Shown one piece after another: positions 46,255-55,818 of a stretch of 64,000 nucleotides of DNA. The position numbers were made by a program, and so were the translations under genes. Source of the DNA: Terasakiispira papahanaumokuakeensis (GTDB taxonomy: Bacteria; Pseudomonadota; Gammaproteobacteria; Pseudomonadales; Halomonadaceae); NCBI RefSeq assembly GCF_001709345.1, contig NZ_MDTQ01000001.1:908717-972716 (forward strand), given 5' to 3'. Every line of letters begins with the position of its first letter. Positions within the stretch are counted from its first letter, which is position 1. The notes below the pieces were generated by a model that searched no databases, had not been told where the DNA came from, and saw only the letters and a program-made list of their open reading frames with translations.

Positions 46255-49110
46255 ATGCAGATGCCATTGCGACGATGGATTTTTTTGCTCGGTTTTTTGC
46301 CGTTGGCCCTGGTATTTTCGCTGCTGGCCGCCATTGTGCTGCATGCCCATTTCAACAGCCTTGATCAACAACTACGCGAGCGTGGCGAGAATATCATGCG
46401 TCAGCTGACGGTCTCGCTGTCGTTGTATATGCGCCAAGATGACAATCAGAATGCGTTGCGTCGTTTATCTGAGCAGCTGTTAGAAATTCGTGATGTGCGA
46501 TCTTTTGCTCTTTATGACAGTAATCGCATTAATTTACTGCACAGCGGGCCGAGTATGCTGCCCTTACAGCCGCCCTATCAAAAACGTTGGAGTGGGTCGG
46601 CTCAAGTGTTTGAAAATGGCGATACGTTACGCTTCATTCAACCGGTGAATGAGTTATTAGGACAACGTAATTCTGTCCGTCAGCGATTGGGCGATTCTGG
46701 CCAGGTGTTGGGTTGGGCTGAGCTGGAGCTTTCGCAAACGCCGATGATGCTGGAACGGTATCGACTCGGCTTGATGAGCGGTGGTGTGTTGCTATTGCTG
46801 GCCTTGCTGTGGTGGTTGACCGGTCATGTTTTAGCCAACCGGCTTTTACAGCCGTTGGAGGCGTTACATCGCGGTTTAAAGCAGTTGCGTGATGATGAAC
46901 CGGTACAACCCGAGCCGCTTGAATCTCCAGGTGTGACCGAGTTTAAGCCCTTGAACCAGGTTTTGGTCGGGTTTGCTCAGTCACAGCAAGAGCACCTAGA
47001 GCAGCTGTATCAGTCCATTGAAGAAACCCGTGAAGATGCTCAGCATAGCCTTGAAACCATTGAGATCAAGAATATTGAGCTGGATCGTGCACGTAAGGAA
47101 GCTTTGCAAGCCAGCCGTATCAAGTCTGAGTTTTTGGCGAATATGAGTCATGAAATCCGGACGCCACTGAATGGCATTATCGGATTCTCCAACCTCCTCA
47201 GTCGAACCGCCTTGGATGCGCGTCAGCGTGAGTATCTAACTCATGTCCACAATGCTTCAGAAAGCATGCTGGGCATCATCAATGATATTTTGGATTTTTC
47301 GAAAATCGAAGCCGGCATGATGGTGCTAGAGCAGGAACCGGTAAATCTTCAGCAGCTGCTAGATGAAATGTTGACACTGTTCGGGCCTCAGGCTCATCGG
47401 CGGCATCTGGATTTGGTGGCGATGTTGTATGACGATGTGCCCCGCACCTTGATCGCAGACCCTCTGCGCTTAAAGCAAGTCCTCAGCAATTTGGTGAACA
47501 ATGCCCTGAAGTTCACGGAGACGGGGGAAGTGGTGGTCCGGGTCATGCTTGATGACGCTTTGGACGCTGATGCGCCTCCAGAAGACTCGGACCAAGTGCG
47601 GTTACGTTTTTCAGTGACGGATACTGGGATTGGCTTGAATGAAGTGCAGAAGGAACAGCTGTTCAGAGCCTTCACTCAGGTTGAACCTCACTATAGTCGC
47701 CAGCAGGGTGGAACGGGGCTGGGACTGGCCATCTGTAAACAGCTCGTGCAGCGGATGGGGGGTCATATTGACCTCGACAGCTTACCGGGAGAAGGCTCTA
47801 CTTTTTGGTTTACGGTGCAGTTGGAGATGCCGCCTGCTTCTCAGGTGTCGGTTGAGGCTCGTCCGCAATGGTCGGGGCGAGTGTTACTCATCGAGTCTCA
47901 TCGCTTAACGGCTCAGTTGATTCGTCATCAATTGGAACAGTGTGGGTTGCAGGTTGTTGTCCATGATCATTTGACGACTCAGGCGCTGGCGCCCGAGTCG
48001 TCGTTGACCGATGCGTTAAAGGAAGCCTTGAATCTTGAGGGATCGGCTAATCACGCGGCTCCTTTTGAGGCGCTGGTGCTTGGGTTGAAGGAGGCTCAGG
48101 CCCGTAGCCCAGAGTATCAGTCGTTGATTATCCAAGCCCGTCAACAGTCGCTGCCGGTCATGGTATTACTCAATAGCAGTGATCCTGAGTTACATGCTGT
48201 TTTGCAACAGCAAGGCGTAATGTTATTGACGAAACCCGTTGCCGAACAGAGTCTGTTACGTGCTTTTGGTCAAATGCTAGATACTCCTCAATCCGCAGTA
48301 CTCAGTGCGACGGAGGGTGAGCTGATTCAGACTGAGTGCGCTTCAGCACAGCCGCGGATTTTGGCGGTTGATGATACCCCATCCAATTTATTGTTAGTGA
48401 CGACTCTGCTGGAGCAAATGGGGGTTGAGGTCTTACAGGCATGCGATGGCTTGGAAGCACTGGACGTCGTTAAGCAAGAGCACGTTGATCTCATCTTAAT
48501 GGATGTTCAGATGCCGCGCATGGGGGGAGAGGAGGCGACTCGCCGTATTCGAGCATTAGGTCATCGTTATCGAACTCTGCCGATTATTGCACTGACCGCG
48601 CATGCGGTCACCCATGAACGGGATCAGTTGTTACAAAGCGGTATGAGTGATCATATTATTAAGCCGCTTGATGAAGACCAGTTGCGTGAACTTTTGGAGC
48701 GCTGGTTGGGCGCCAGCATGGTACGGCCGCTGGTGACCGATTCGATCCAGGAATCTGTAGAGTTGGATAATCAAACGCCTGTAGATATGGAGCTGGGGTT
48801 ACGTTTGGCGGCGGGTAAGCCTGACTTAGCGCAGGATATGCTGGCCATGTTGCTGGCTTCGTTGGATGAGAGCGAGTCGGCGATTGATGCGGCTCATCAG
48901 CAAGCGGATAACGCGGCATTAAAGGCTGCTGTGCATAAGCTACACGGGGCAACCCGATATTGTGGCGTGCCTGATTTGGCGCAAGTGACTGAAGCGTTGG
49001 AGACGCAGCTGAAAGCGGGAGAACAGCAACTCGTTGAACGGACGCTGAAGCGGCTGAAGCATGAAATGGCGCGATTACGCCAGTGGCAGGCCGAACAAAC
49101 GGAGGCTTGA
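46255..49110 (+). CDS. barA: Hybrid sensor histidine kinase BarA/GacS
   Basis: A 951-residue inner-membrane kinase that, with UvrY/GacA, activates small Csr/Rsm RNAs. It has a membrane segment at about 8-30, a periplasmic domain, a second segment near 172-190, HAMP, HisKA with His299 ([11 protein letters not shown]) and HATPase ([18 protein letters not shown]). A receiver follows with Asp750 ([13 protein letters not shown]), then a C-terminal Hpt with His894 ([13 protein letters not shown]). The first receiver-like segment (about 540-680) lacks a phospho-accepting Asp and is probably a pseudo-receiver. It lies downstream of relA-mazG. GAGGAG precedes the ATG. Confidence 0.94.
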   Translation: MQMPLRRWIFLLGFLPLALVFSLLAAIVLHAHFNSLDQQLRERGENIMRQLTVSLSLYMRQDDNQNALRRLSEQLLEIRDVRSFALYDSNRINLLHSGPSMLPLQPPYQKRWSGSAQVFENGDTLRFIQPVNELLGQRNSVRQRLGDSGQVLGWAELELSQTPMMLERYRLGLMSGGVLLLLALLWWLTGHVLANRLLQPLEALHRGLKQLRDDEPVQPEPLESPGVTEFKPLNQVLVGFAQSQQEHLEQLYQSIEETREDAQHSLETIEIKNIELDRARKEALQASRIKSEFLANMSHEIRTPLNGIIGFSNLLSRTALDARQREYLTHVHNASESMLGIINDILDFSKIEAGMMVLEQEPVNLQQLLDEMLTLFGPQAHRRHLDLVAMLYDDVPRTLIADPLRLKQVLSNLVNNALKFTETGEVVVRVMLDDALDADAPPEDSDQVRLRFSVTDTGIGLNEVQKEQLFRAFTQVEPHYSRQQGGTGLGLAICKQLVQRMGGHIDLDSLPGEGSTFWFTVQLEMPPASQVSVEARPQWSGRVLLIESHRLTAQLIRHQLEQCGLQVVVHDHLTTQALAPESSLTDALKEALNLEGSANHAAPFEALVLGLKEAQARSPEYQSLIIQARQQSLPVMVLLNSSDPELHAVLQQQGVMLLTKPVAEQSLLRAFGQMLDTPQSAVLSATEGELIQTECASAQPRILAVDDTPSNLLLVTTLLEQMGVEVLQACDGLEALDVVKQEHVDLILMDVQMPRMGGEEATRRIRALGHRYRTLPIIALTAHAVTHERDQLLQSGMSDHIIKPLDEDQLRELLERWLGASMVRPLVTDSIQESVELDNQTPVDMELGLRLAAGKPDLAQDMLAMLLASLDESESAIDAAHQQADNAALKAAVHKLHGATRYCGVPDLAQVTEALETQLKAGEQQLVERTLKRLKHEMARLRQWQAEQTEA

Positions 49111-50054
49111 TGCTGTCGATTTTCGGGGGGCATGGTGTGTGCTCACAAGGTCGCGGAGAGCACCTATTGATTCGGCTTTGTGCTGTGGTGGTGATGGTGT
49201 TGGGCTCGCTCTGGGTCGGCATTGCGCCGGTGCGGGCTGAATGCTGTGCGGTGATTGATGATTCCGGTCGTTGGGTTCGGTTGTCGGAACCGGCGAAGAG
49301 AGTGGTGTCGTTAGCCCCTCATCTTACTGAATCACTTTACGCGATCGGTGCCGGTGATGTGATCGTGGGTCGGGATGCGGCCAGTGATTATCCTGAGTCT
49401 GCACTTTCTTTGCCGATCATGGGACGTTTGCCGCATTTAGATCGGGAAGCGGTGCTCGCACAACAGCCTGATTTACTGCTGGTTTGGCAGAGTGGGGCAC
49501 CCGATGCGGCATTGGATTGGTTGCATCAATCCGGGATTCCGGTCTATCGGAGTGAGCCTCAGGATATTGAGATGATTGCTTCGACCTTGGAGCGGTTAGG
49601 GACCCTCACGGGTCATGAAGCCAAGGCTCATGGGTTGGCTGAGCAGCTCTCTCAGCGCTGGGAAATGCTGGGTGAGCGCTATGGGTCAAAGCGACCCTTG
49701 TCTGTGTTTGTGCAGGTCTGGGCGCAACCCCTCATTACGCTGGGGGGGGGTCAGGCCATGACACGGGCTTTAAATCAATGCGGTGGTGTGAACCTTTTTG
49801 CTGACCAATCCACGTTAGCACCTAGAGTCTCGCTGGAGTCGGTATTAGCGCGCGAGCCGGAGGTTATTTTAGGCAGTGCTGATCAGAGGGTGAGTTTGCA
49901 GAAATGGCGGCAGTGGCCTCAGCTGCCCGCGATTCGTTCGGGTAATCTTATGCTATTACCTAAAGACTTGCTCTCTCGGATGGGGCCGCGATTTATTGAA
50001 GGCGCTGGGCGGTTATGCCGCCAGCTGGATCAAGCCCGTCAGCGGCTTTTTTAG
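49110..50054 (+). CDS. btuF: Cobalamin-binding periplasmic protein, BtuF-like
   Basis: A 314-residue substrate-binding protein of the BtuF/FepB fold. The ATG at 49110 overlaps the barA stop and has GGAGG upstream. A signal peptide with a hydrophobic core LCAVVVMVLGSLWVGIAPV ends near VRA. The mature part begins with the usual DDSGRWVRLSEPAKRVVSLA, followed by LTESLYAIGAGDVIVGRD and MGRLPHLDREAVLAQQPDLL, typical of B12-binding members. It converges on btuB, the outer-membrane receptor. The BtuC/BtuD permease and ATPase genes are not in the window. Confidence 0.88.
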   Translation: MLSIFGGHGVCSQGRGEHLLIRLCAVVVMVLGSLWVGIAPVRAECCAVIDDSGRWVRLSEPAKRVVSLAPHLTESLYAIGAGDVIVGRDAASDYPESALSLPIMGRLPHLDREAVLAQQPDLLLVWQSGAPDAALDWLHQSGIPVYRSEPQDIEMIASTLERLGTLTGHEAKAHGLAEQLSQRWEMLGERYGSKRPLSVFVQVWAQPLITLGGGQAMTRALNQCGGVNLFADQSTLAPRVSLESVLAREPEVILGSADQRVSLQKWRQWPQLPAIRSGNLMLLPKDLLSRMGPRFIEGAGRLCRQLDQARQRLF

Positions 50055-50125
50055 TAACCATTTTGCAAGTCGCGGTTTTTTTAATGCTGAATGATGAGTG
50101 ACGAGTTTCTTCGTTCGATGGTCAA

Positions 50126-50160
50126 GTCAGAGGCCCGCCATATGATGGGGTGCCTCTGAC
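50126..50160. terminator. Possible terminator between convergent btuF and btuB
   Basis: A 9-bp perfect stem (GTCAGAGGC at 50126-50134 with GCCTCTGAC at 50152-50160) with a 17-nt loop. No T-run on either side, so its role is unsure. Confidence 0.4.
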
Positions 50161-50183
50161 CTGAATGGAGGCAAAAAACGCGT

Positions 50184-51998
50184 TTAGAAGCGCAGCGCTA
50201 CGCTGGCCTCCCAGTAGCGGCCTCGAATATTGTAGCCTTTGGCCGTTTCGTAGGTTTTGTCGCTCAGATTTTCCAGTTTGCCTCTCAAGACCCAGCGATC
50301 ATTTAATGTCCAGCTGGCACGTAAATCATAAGTGGTATATCCCCCCATATGGGCACCACCGAAATCATCACGATCACCACTACTTCTCACGGTGGCACCT
50401 ACACTCGCTTGTTGCCAGCGATAATCGAGATCCAGCCGGGCAAATAGGTCGGCCCGTTTGAGTAACCGTTCACCCGTATCTCGGTCTTCAGCATCTTGCC
50501 AGGTCGTCGCTAGGTTGAGCAGCCATGGGTCCCATTGTTGCCGTGCCTGAAGTTCAACGCCATCAATTCTGGCTTCGCCAACGTTGTAATAGTTAAATTG
50601 ACTGTCGGTGCCGATCAGGTCATCAATGTCATTACGAAAAGCGGTTAGGCGCAGTTGTTGAGTGTCATCCGGCGCCCATTGCCAATAGGCTTCGTAATTG
50701 ACCGATTCTTCAGGGTCGAGATCAGGATTACCGCCCCAGGCAGGTTTATAGAGTTCTTGAAAGCTGGGCGCACGAAAACCTTGGGCAACACTGGCACCGA
50801 CCGATTGAGTTGGGGTGAACTGCCACTGAGTCCCTATATGTCCGGTCGTGTGATGGCCGAAGAACTCGTCATCATCAAATCGAATGCCGCTGGAAAGCGC
50901 CCAGTCGTGGGTGAGGTAATAGCGCATTTGCGCGTAAGCGCCGTAATTTTCTCGACGATCACGCTCAAACCCTTCTGTCTCTAGTAAGCGATCCAGGCGG
51001 TAATCAATCCCGAGTGTTGCACTGTAATCCTGGTCTTGAAATAAATGCTGAATGCCATATTCCTGACGCCGAGTGCGCACAGGGTCAGGACGTTCAGCTG
51101 TGGTGTAATCCCGCGATTCGGTGTCGGTCTGGCCGGCCAGTAAGCGCACCATCCAGTGACTATTCAGTTGGATGTCCAGGTGACTGGCGATTTGAGTGCT
51201 GTCCTGCTCGTAATACACATCATCTTCATCTGTATAAAGGGCATCATAATCCCCTTTATTATCCGTATGCAGAATACTGAGATGGCCTTTTAATTGTTGG
51301 TTGAAGCGATGATCCAACCCTAGATTGAGCGAGGTTTGCTCAAATCCATCGCGTTCGCCACTCACATCAGCGCCTTGCGCATTAAAGCCATCAGTTTCTT
51401 CTCGGCTGGCGGCCAGATTCAGTTGGGTCTGTTCATTTCCCGCCGAAGTATTGGCTTCTAGTTTCCAGCTATCGTATCGCCCGCGGCTATATTGAACTTG
51501 GCTGCCTTCAGCCCCTTGCCGTGTGATGATATTAATCACGCCCCCCAGGGCATCGGCCCCCCAGGCGCTAGACTGTGGACCGCGCACAATTTCGACGCGT
51601 TCAATCATGGCTGGATTAATCAGTTCCCAGCGGAAGCCGCCGCTTTGTAACTGGTTTTGGCGAATACCATTAATCAGCACTAGGACATGGTCCGATTCCG
51701 TCCCGCGCATAAACAGGGAGGTGACACTCCCTTGCCCTCCATTGGCGGTCACCTCAATGCCCGCTCGCCCGGCCAGTAAGTCGCCTAAACTCTCGGGCTG
51801 TAGGCGATCAATATCCTCACGGCTGATCACGGTCACTGATTCCAACGTATCATTGACGGACTGTGGCATTCGGTTTGCCGTCACCACCATGGGTGTGAGT
51901 ACCGTATTATCGGCCACTGAGTCACTGGCTTGTGCGGGTGTGACTAAAGCCGGAAGGGGGAGCGATAAGGCTGCAAGGCCCCATAATGAATATTTCAT
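50184..51998 (-). CDS. btuB: TonB-dependent vitamin B12 receptor
   Basis: A 604-residue outer-membrane receptor. From the ATG at 51998 there is a signal peptide (WGLAALSLPLPALVTPAQA), a TonB box-like segment (TPMVVTANR), a plug domain with FMRGTESDHVLVLINGIRQ, IERVEIVRGPQSSAWGADAL and GGVINIITRQG, and a 22-strand barrel ending in phenylalanine (ASVALRF), as expected for barrel assembly. The BtuB identity is supported by the cobalamin riboswitch directly upstream and by btuF downstream. An in-frame start at 52046 is less likely. Confidence 0.93.
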   Translation of the reverse strand: MKYSLWGLAALSLPLPALVTPAQASDSVADNTVLTPMVVTANRMPQSVNDTLESVTVISREDIDRLQPESLGDLLAGRAGIEVTANGGQGSVTSLFMRGTESDHVLVLINGIRQNQLQSGGFRWELINPAMIERVEIVRGPQSSAWGADALGGVINIITRQGAEGSQVQYSRGRYDSWKLEANTSAGNEQTQLNLAASREETDGFNAQGADVSGERDGFEQTSLNLGLDHRFNQQLKGHLSILHTDNKGDYDALYTDEDDVYYEQDSTQIASHLDIQLNSHWMVRLLAGQTDTESRDYTTAERPDPVRTRRQEYGIQHLFQDQDYSATLGIDYRLDRLLETEGFERDRRENYGAYAQMRYYLTHDWALSSGIRFDDDEFFGHHTTGHIGTQWQFTPTQSVGASVAQGFRAPSFQELYKPAWGGNPDLDPEESVNYEAYWQWAPDDTQQLRLTAFRNDIDDLIGTDSQFNYYNVGEARIDGVELQARQQWDPWLLNLATTWQDAEDRDTGERLLKRADLFARLDLDYRWQQASVGATVRSSGDRDDFGGAHMGGYTTYDLRASWTLNDRWVLRGKLENLSDKTYETAKGYNIRGRYWEASVALRF

Positions 51999-52129
51999 TG
52001 CTATGATTGCCTCGTTGCTGACATGCGAGGTAAGAGGAGTAGGCAAACAGAGGCTAAGGCCGTTGATTCATCTCAAGATGGCTTCGTCTGTTCACGGTGA
52101 CGCCCTCCGCATCACCTCATGAATAATGA

Positions 52130-52375
52130 ATCGTCAGGCCGGTCTCCGGGCTTGATGGGGCGAAATTCTCGCGAATACACCACGCCTTCCCACCGATAAG
52201 CCAGTATTTCTTTCTTGTGATCTGGATGCTGAATTAAAACCGGTTTAATCAAACATCAGATTCGGCCAGAAAGCACTGGTGTGACAGCAGTGGCTGATAG
52301 TGGTGTCCTCATCCTACCGTTGCGGGGGCAGCACTGGAGGGGCCATAGGCCTGCCAGTTTCCCGTTTAACTATGG
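52130..52375 (-). promoter_or_regulatory. Cobalamin (AdoCbl) riboswitch upstream of btuB
   Basis: On the minus strand the conserved elements come in order. First AACGGGAAACTGGC (near 52368), then GTGCTGCCCCCGCAACGGT and the B12 box region GCCACTGCTGTCACACCAG. GGGAAGGC and the closing AGCCCGGAGACCGGCCTGAC (near 52135) follow. This is the classical cobalamin element. With cobalamin bound it normally hides the ribosome site of btuB or ends transcription, so receptor synthesis falls when vitamin B12 is plentiful. Confidence 0.95.
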
Positions 52376-52753
52376 TGTTTTATCGCTTTGGTCTAACTGT
52401 ATGGATTTAAGCGGATTTCTTTCACCAGAGTGGGCATTGCGTGGATAAACCCCACAATCCCCTTGATACCTGACGACAGGTGTATTGTCTCTGTTAGTCA
52501 ACGTAGGTCAAGGTCTGTGTCAGCATGTGATATTTTTTGTGCTTGGTTGATGGGGCTAAAAGTTTGTTTGCTTTGTAGTTTTTTAAACTGCTTTAGGTGT
52601 AAAAGTAAGCATCTATTGCTAAAAGATGGCTTTAGTACAAGCTAAAAAACTTCATTGTATCCGTATAATTCTCCCTATATGAATCGCCAGTAAGAGCACT
52701 GCTGGGATCATCTATCACCAATAAAAAAGCGATCGAATGATAAGGAGCAAAGC
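52376..52753. other. Divergent btuB/dadA control region
   Basis: About 380 bp, AT-rich in its second half. A TATAAT at 52664-52669 with no good -35 is the best dadA promoter candidate. No gene is seen. Confidence 0.45.
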
Positions 52754-54043
52754 ATGAAAGTGCTGGTTCTGGGGAGTGGGGTTGTCGGTGTCACATCGGC
52801 CTGGTATCTCGCAGCGCAAGGGCATGAAGTGACCGTGGTTGATCGTCAGCCCGAAGCGGCTGAGGAAACTAGCTTTGGTAATGCCGGTCAGCTCTCGTTT
52901 GGCATGAGTTCTCCCTGGGCGGCGCCTGGGATTCCGTATAAGGCGATGAAATGGTTGTTTGAACGACACGCGCCTTTAAAAATGCGGTTGTCCACTAACC
53001 CAGCGCAATGGCGCTTTATGTTGAGTATGCTGCGCAACTGTAATGCCAAAGATTATAGTGTGAATAAATCCCGCATGGTTCGGGTATCCGAATACAGCCG
53101 CAGCAGCATTAATGAGTTACGCCAGACACTGGATTTCAACTTTGATGAGCGCCAGAAAGGGCTGTTGCAAGTCTTTCGTACTCAGAAGCAAGTTGCCGAT
53201 GCTGAAAAAGATATGGCCGTGCTGCGTGAATTTGGTGTGCATCATAAGTTACTGAGCACCGAAGAGTGTCTTCAAGTTGAACCAGCGTTGGCCCGTGTTA
53301 AATCTCGCATTGTCGCGGGCCTGCATTTCCCGGACGATCAGACGGGGGATTGCAATCTCTTTACCAAACGGTTGGCGGCACAGTGTCGCAGTCAAGGCGT
53401 TGAGTTCCGCTTTAATACGAAAATTCATGACCTGCTGCTGGATGGTCAGAGCGTGATTGGTGCTCGGACTTCTGCGGGGGATCTAAAAGCGGATCAAGTG
53501 GTGCTGGCGTTGGGTAGTTATTCTTCCTTTATGGTCAAAAAATTAGGGATTCGTTTGCCAATTTACCCGATTAAAGGGTATTCCCTGACTATTCCGGTGA
53601 CCGACGATCAAGCGGCGCCTCAATCAACCGTTATGGATGAAACCTATAAAGTGGCGATTACCCGATTGGGTGACCGTATCCGGGCGGCGGGGACTGCTGA
53701 GTTGGCAAACTTTAATGATGATTTACCTGAAGCTCGCCGCGAGACTATCAGTTTATCAGTCAGTGAAATGTTCCCTGAGGGCGGTGATCTGCCTCAAGCT
53801 GAGTTCTGGTGTGGTTTCCGTCCGATGACGCCTGATGGCACGCCGATTATTGGGCCGACGGCTTACCGTAACCTATGGCTTAATACGGGACATGGCACGC
53901 TGGGGTGGACCATGAGCTGTGGGTCATCTCGGCTACTGGCGGATTTAATTTCCGGACGTCGCCCAGAAATCGATCCTGATGGGCTTTCGGTCGCGCGTTA
54001 CAGTGGTCAGAAAGTGATTGACCCGGTATTGAAACACGCTTGA
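52754..54043 (+). CDS. dadA: D-amino acid dehydrogenase, small/catalytic subunit
   Basis: A 429-residue FAD enzyme that deaminates D-amino acids (mainly D-alanine) to keto acids, passing electrons to the respiratory chain. The FAD-binding Rossmann motif is at the N-terminus (VLGSGVVGVTSAWYLAAQGH) with the acidic residue at VVDRQ. SFGNAGQLSFGMSSPWAAPG and GFRPMTPDGTPIIGP, with the ending GHGTLGWTMSCGSSRLLADL, are characteristic of DadA. AAGGAG precedes the ATG. No alanine racemase gene follows, unlike many dadAX operons. Confidence 0.96.
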   Translation: MKVLVLGSGVVGVTSAWYLAAQGHEVTVVDRQPEAAEETSFGNAGQLSFGMSSPWAAPGIPYKAMKWLFERHAPLKMRLSTNPAQWRFMLSMLRNCNAKDYSVNKSRMVRVSEYSRSSINELRQTLDFNFDERQKGLLQVFRTQKQVADAEKDMAVLREFGVHHKLLSTEECLQVEPALARVKSRIVAGLHFPDDQTGDCNLFTKRLAAQCRSQGVEFRFNTKIHDLLLDGQSVIGARTSAGDLKADQVVLALGSYSSFMVKKLGIRLPIYPIKGYSLTIPVTDDQAAPQSTVMDETYKVAITRLGDRIRAAGTAELANFNDDLPEARRETISLSVSEMFPEGGDLPQAEFWCGFRPMTPDGTPIIGPTAYRNLWLNTGHGTLGWTMSCGSSRLLADLISGRRPEIDPDGLSVARYSGQKVIDPVLKHA

Positions 54044-54121
54044 TCACGCCGTCTCATCAGTGATGTAGCCCCCATCAGCGATCGTTGAGATGGGCGTTGA
54101 ATTGAAGTGGTAAGGTTTGAT

Positions 54122-54151
54122 AGCCAGCTCAGGAGTGAGCTGGCTTTTTTT
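54122..54151 (+). terminator. Strong Rho-independent terminator after dadA
   Basis: An 8-bp perfect stem (GCCAGCTC at 54123-54130 with GAGCTGGC at 54137-54144), a 6-nt loop and T7. Confidence 0.93.
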
Positions 54152-54226
54152 ATCTGGCTTTCTTGTCTGCCTTTTTGGTATAGCAGGCTGGTATTGCCGG
54201 TTAACCTTTAAGCCTATTGGATCCTC

Positions 54227-55588
54227 TTAAGCTAACGCTTTTGGATCAAAGTCGGGATCAAGCGCTTGAATCAAGCGACTGATTTTATTGAGTGTTTCGG
54301 TGTATTCGCTCTCACACTCTGAATCCGCGACTAAGCCGCCACCCCCCCAAACATGGAGTTGGCCTTGATCGGCGATTAAAGTACGAATCGCAATATTGAA
54401 ATCCATTCTTCCGGTGACGTCGATATAGCCGATTGCACCGCAGTAGGCGCTTCGTTGGCAGGGTTCCAGCTCGTCAATCAGTGTCATCGCTCTTACTTTC
54501 GGCGCGCCTGTGATCGAGCCGCCAGGAAAGCACGCCTTGAGCACATCTAGGGCACTCAGTTCGGGGCTCAATTGGCTGGTGATGGTGCTCACCAGATGGT
54601 GGACATTGGCAAAGCTTTCGATCCGGAATAGGTCCGGTACTCGAACACTTCCCGGCACGCTGACGCGTCCCAGATCATTGCGCAATAGGTCGACAATCAT
54701 CAGGTTCTCGGCACGATCTTTCGGGCTCTGTTGTAATGCTATGCGAGCGTGTTGATCTTGATGGGGGTCAGGAGATCGAGGTGCTGTTCCCTTGATTGGG
54801 CGCGTGTCTAATTGTCCAGTACGGTTGAGCTCGATGAAACGCTCAGGTGAGAGCGATAAAAGCGTTTGCTCGCCTTGGGCCAAATAGGCTGCGAAAGGCG
54901 TTGGCGTTGCCTGCCGAAGTTTTAAATAAGCTGTCCAGGGGTTGCCTTGATAATGGGCAGAAAAGCGCTGTGCTAGATTAATTTGATAGCAATCACCGGC
55001 TTGAATATAAGCCATGACTTGATCAAAGCGTTCGCGATAGTCGGCTTGACTGAAATCCGGCTGGAAGCCTTGGGTCAGTTGAAACGTGTGCCTTGAATTG
55101 GCAATGGCGACAGTCGGTGTTGGGCTTCGGGTTTGTAACTGTTGCGCTAACGCCTCGGGCCAATCATGCCCAACAAGCCATGTGACCTGTTGATCATGGT
55201 CGGTCACCAATGCCCAGGGATAGTCGCCCATACGGATCCACGGTACTGATGTGACTGGATTGGCGTGGACGGGCAGGGTTTCAAACAAGCGCCCTGCATC
55301 ATAACTCCAATGACCGAGCCAGCCTCCCACAAAAGGCAGGTGGGCAATCGTGGAGGGGAGTGTGATTTTCTTTCGGGGGGCGGCTAAAAGACTCAGTTGT
55401 TCGACATCGGCTTCAGACTGAATCGTCAGTGTGCGCTGTGGGGCCGCGACAGCAATATCAAAGCGTCCAGAGGGGCTATCTGGATAACCGCTATCCAGCA
55501 ATGCGGGCCATTCTAGATGCTGGATGGCGTCGAATAAATCTGGGGCTAATAAGTAAGGTAACCGTAAGTATTGAATGTCAGGGCTCAT
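54227..55588 (-). CDS. pabB: Aminodeoxychorismate synthase component I
   Basis: A 453-residue chorismate-using enzyme that, with the PabA glutaminase, makes aminodeoxychorismate for folate. Motifs of the chorismate-binding domain are present: QAGDCYQINLAQRFSA, LSPERFIELN, TRPIKGTAPR, NLMIVDLLRNDLGRV and FPGGSITGAPKVRAM. The PIKGT signature distinguishes PabB from anthranilate synthase TrpE. The ATG at 55588 is chosen; a GTG at 55615 lies in a 14-bp repeat and neither has a good ribosome site. It converges on dadA. Confidence 0.93.
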   Translation of the reverse strand: MSPDIQYLRLPYLLAPDLFDAIQHLEWPALLDSGYPDSPSGRFDIAVAAPQRTLTIQSEADVEQLSLLAAPRKKITLPSTIAHLPFVGGWLGHWSYDAGRLFETLPVHANPVTSVPWIRMGDYPWALVTDHDQQVTWLVGHDWPEALAQQLQTRSPTPTVAIANSRHTFQLTQGFQPDFSQADYRERFDQVMAYIQAGDCYQINLAQRFSAHYQGNPWTAYLKLRQATPTPFAAYLAQGEQTLLSLSPERFIELNRTGQLDTRPIKGTAPRSPDPHQDQHARIALQQSPKDRAENLMIVDLLRNDLGRVSVPGSVRVPDLFRIESFANVHHLVSTITSQLSPELSALDVLKACFPGGSITGAPKVRAMTLIDELEPCQRSAYCGAIGYIDVTGRMDFNIAIRTLIADQGQLHVWGGGGLVADSECESEYTETLNKISRLIQALDPDFDPKALA

Positions 55589-55606
55589 ATCACAACGACG
55601 ATTAAT

Positions 55607-55634
55607 AGAGGGCACGTAATAGAGGGCACGTCAT
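55607..55634. repeat. Two 14-bp tandem units upstream of pabB
   Basis: AGAGGGCACGTAAT and AGAGGGCACGTCAT are adjacent, one mismatch apart, in the pabB leader. Confidence 0.8.
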
Positions 55635-55774
55635 GATCAAAAATGACAAAGTGCGCCATATTAGCATTCAATCATTGTGATTGCCTGAGGTTTGCAAAAA
55701 GGCCATTCGGAGTAGAATAGTCGGCTGCTTGTTATGACCTTGGCTCATGACATGGGCCATGGCACAGGGTCATG

Positions 55775-55812
55775 GCCTTTTCATCGATATATAGCCTCTT
55801 CATCGATATAAG
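55775..55812. repeat. Two 19-bp tandem units upstream of the alpha/beta hydrolase gene
   Basis: GCCTTTTCATCGATATATA and GCCTCTTCATCGATATAAG are adjacent, ending six bases before the start codon, so the second copy supplies the translation start region (AAGGTTG). Confidence 0.8.
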
Positions 55813-55818
55813 GTTGTT

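Noticed and set aside
51523..52122. 199-codon plus-strand frame over the btuB start and leader
   Set aside because: Antisense to the btuB plug domain and the region next to the riboswitch; no coding signature.
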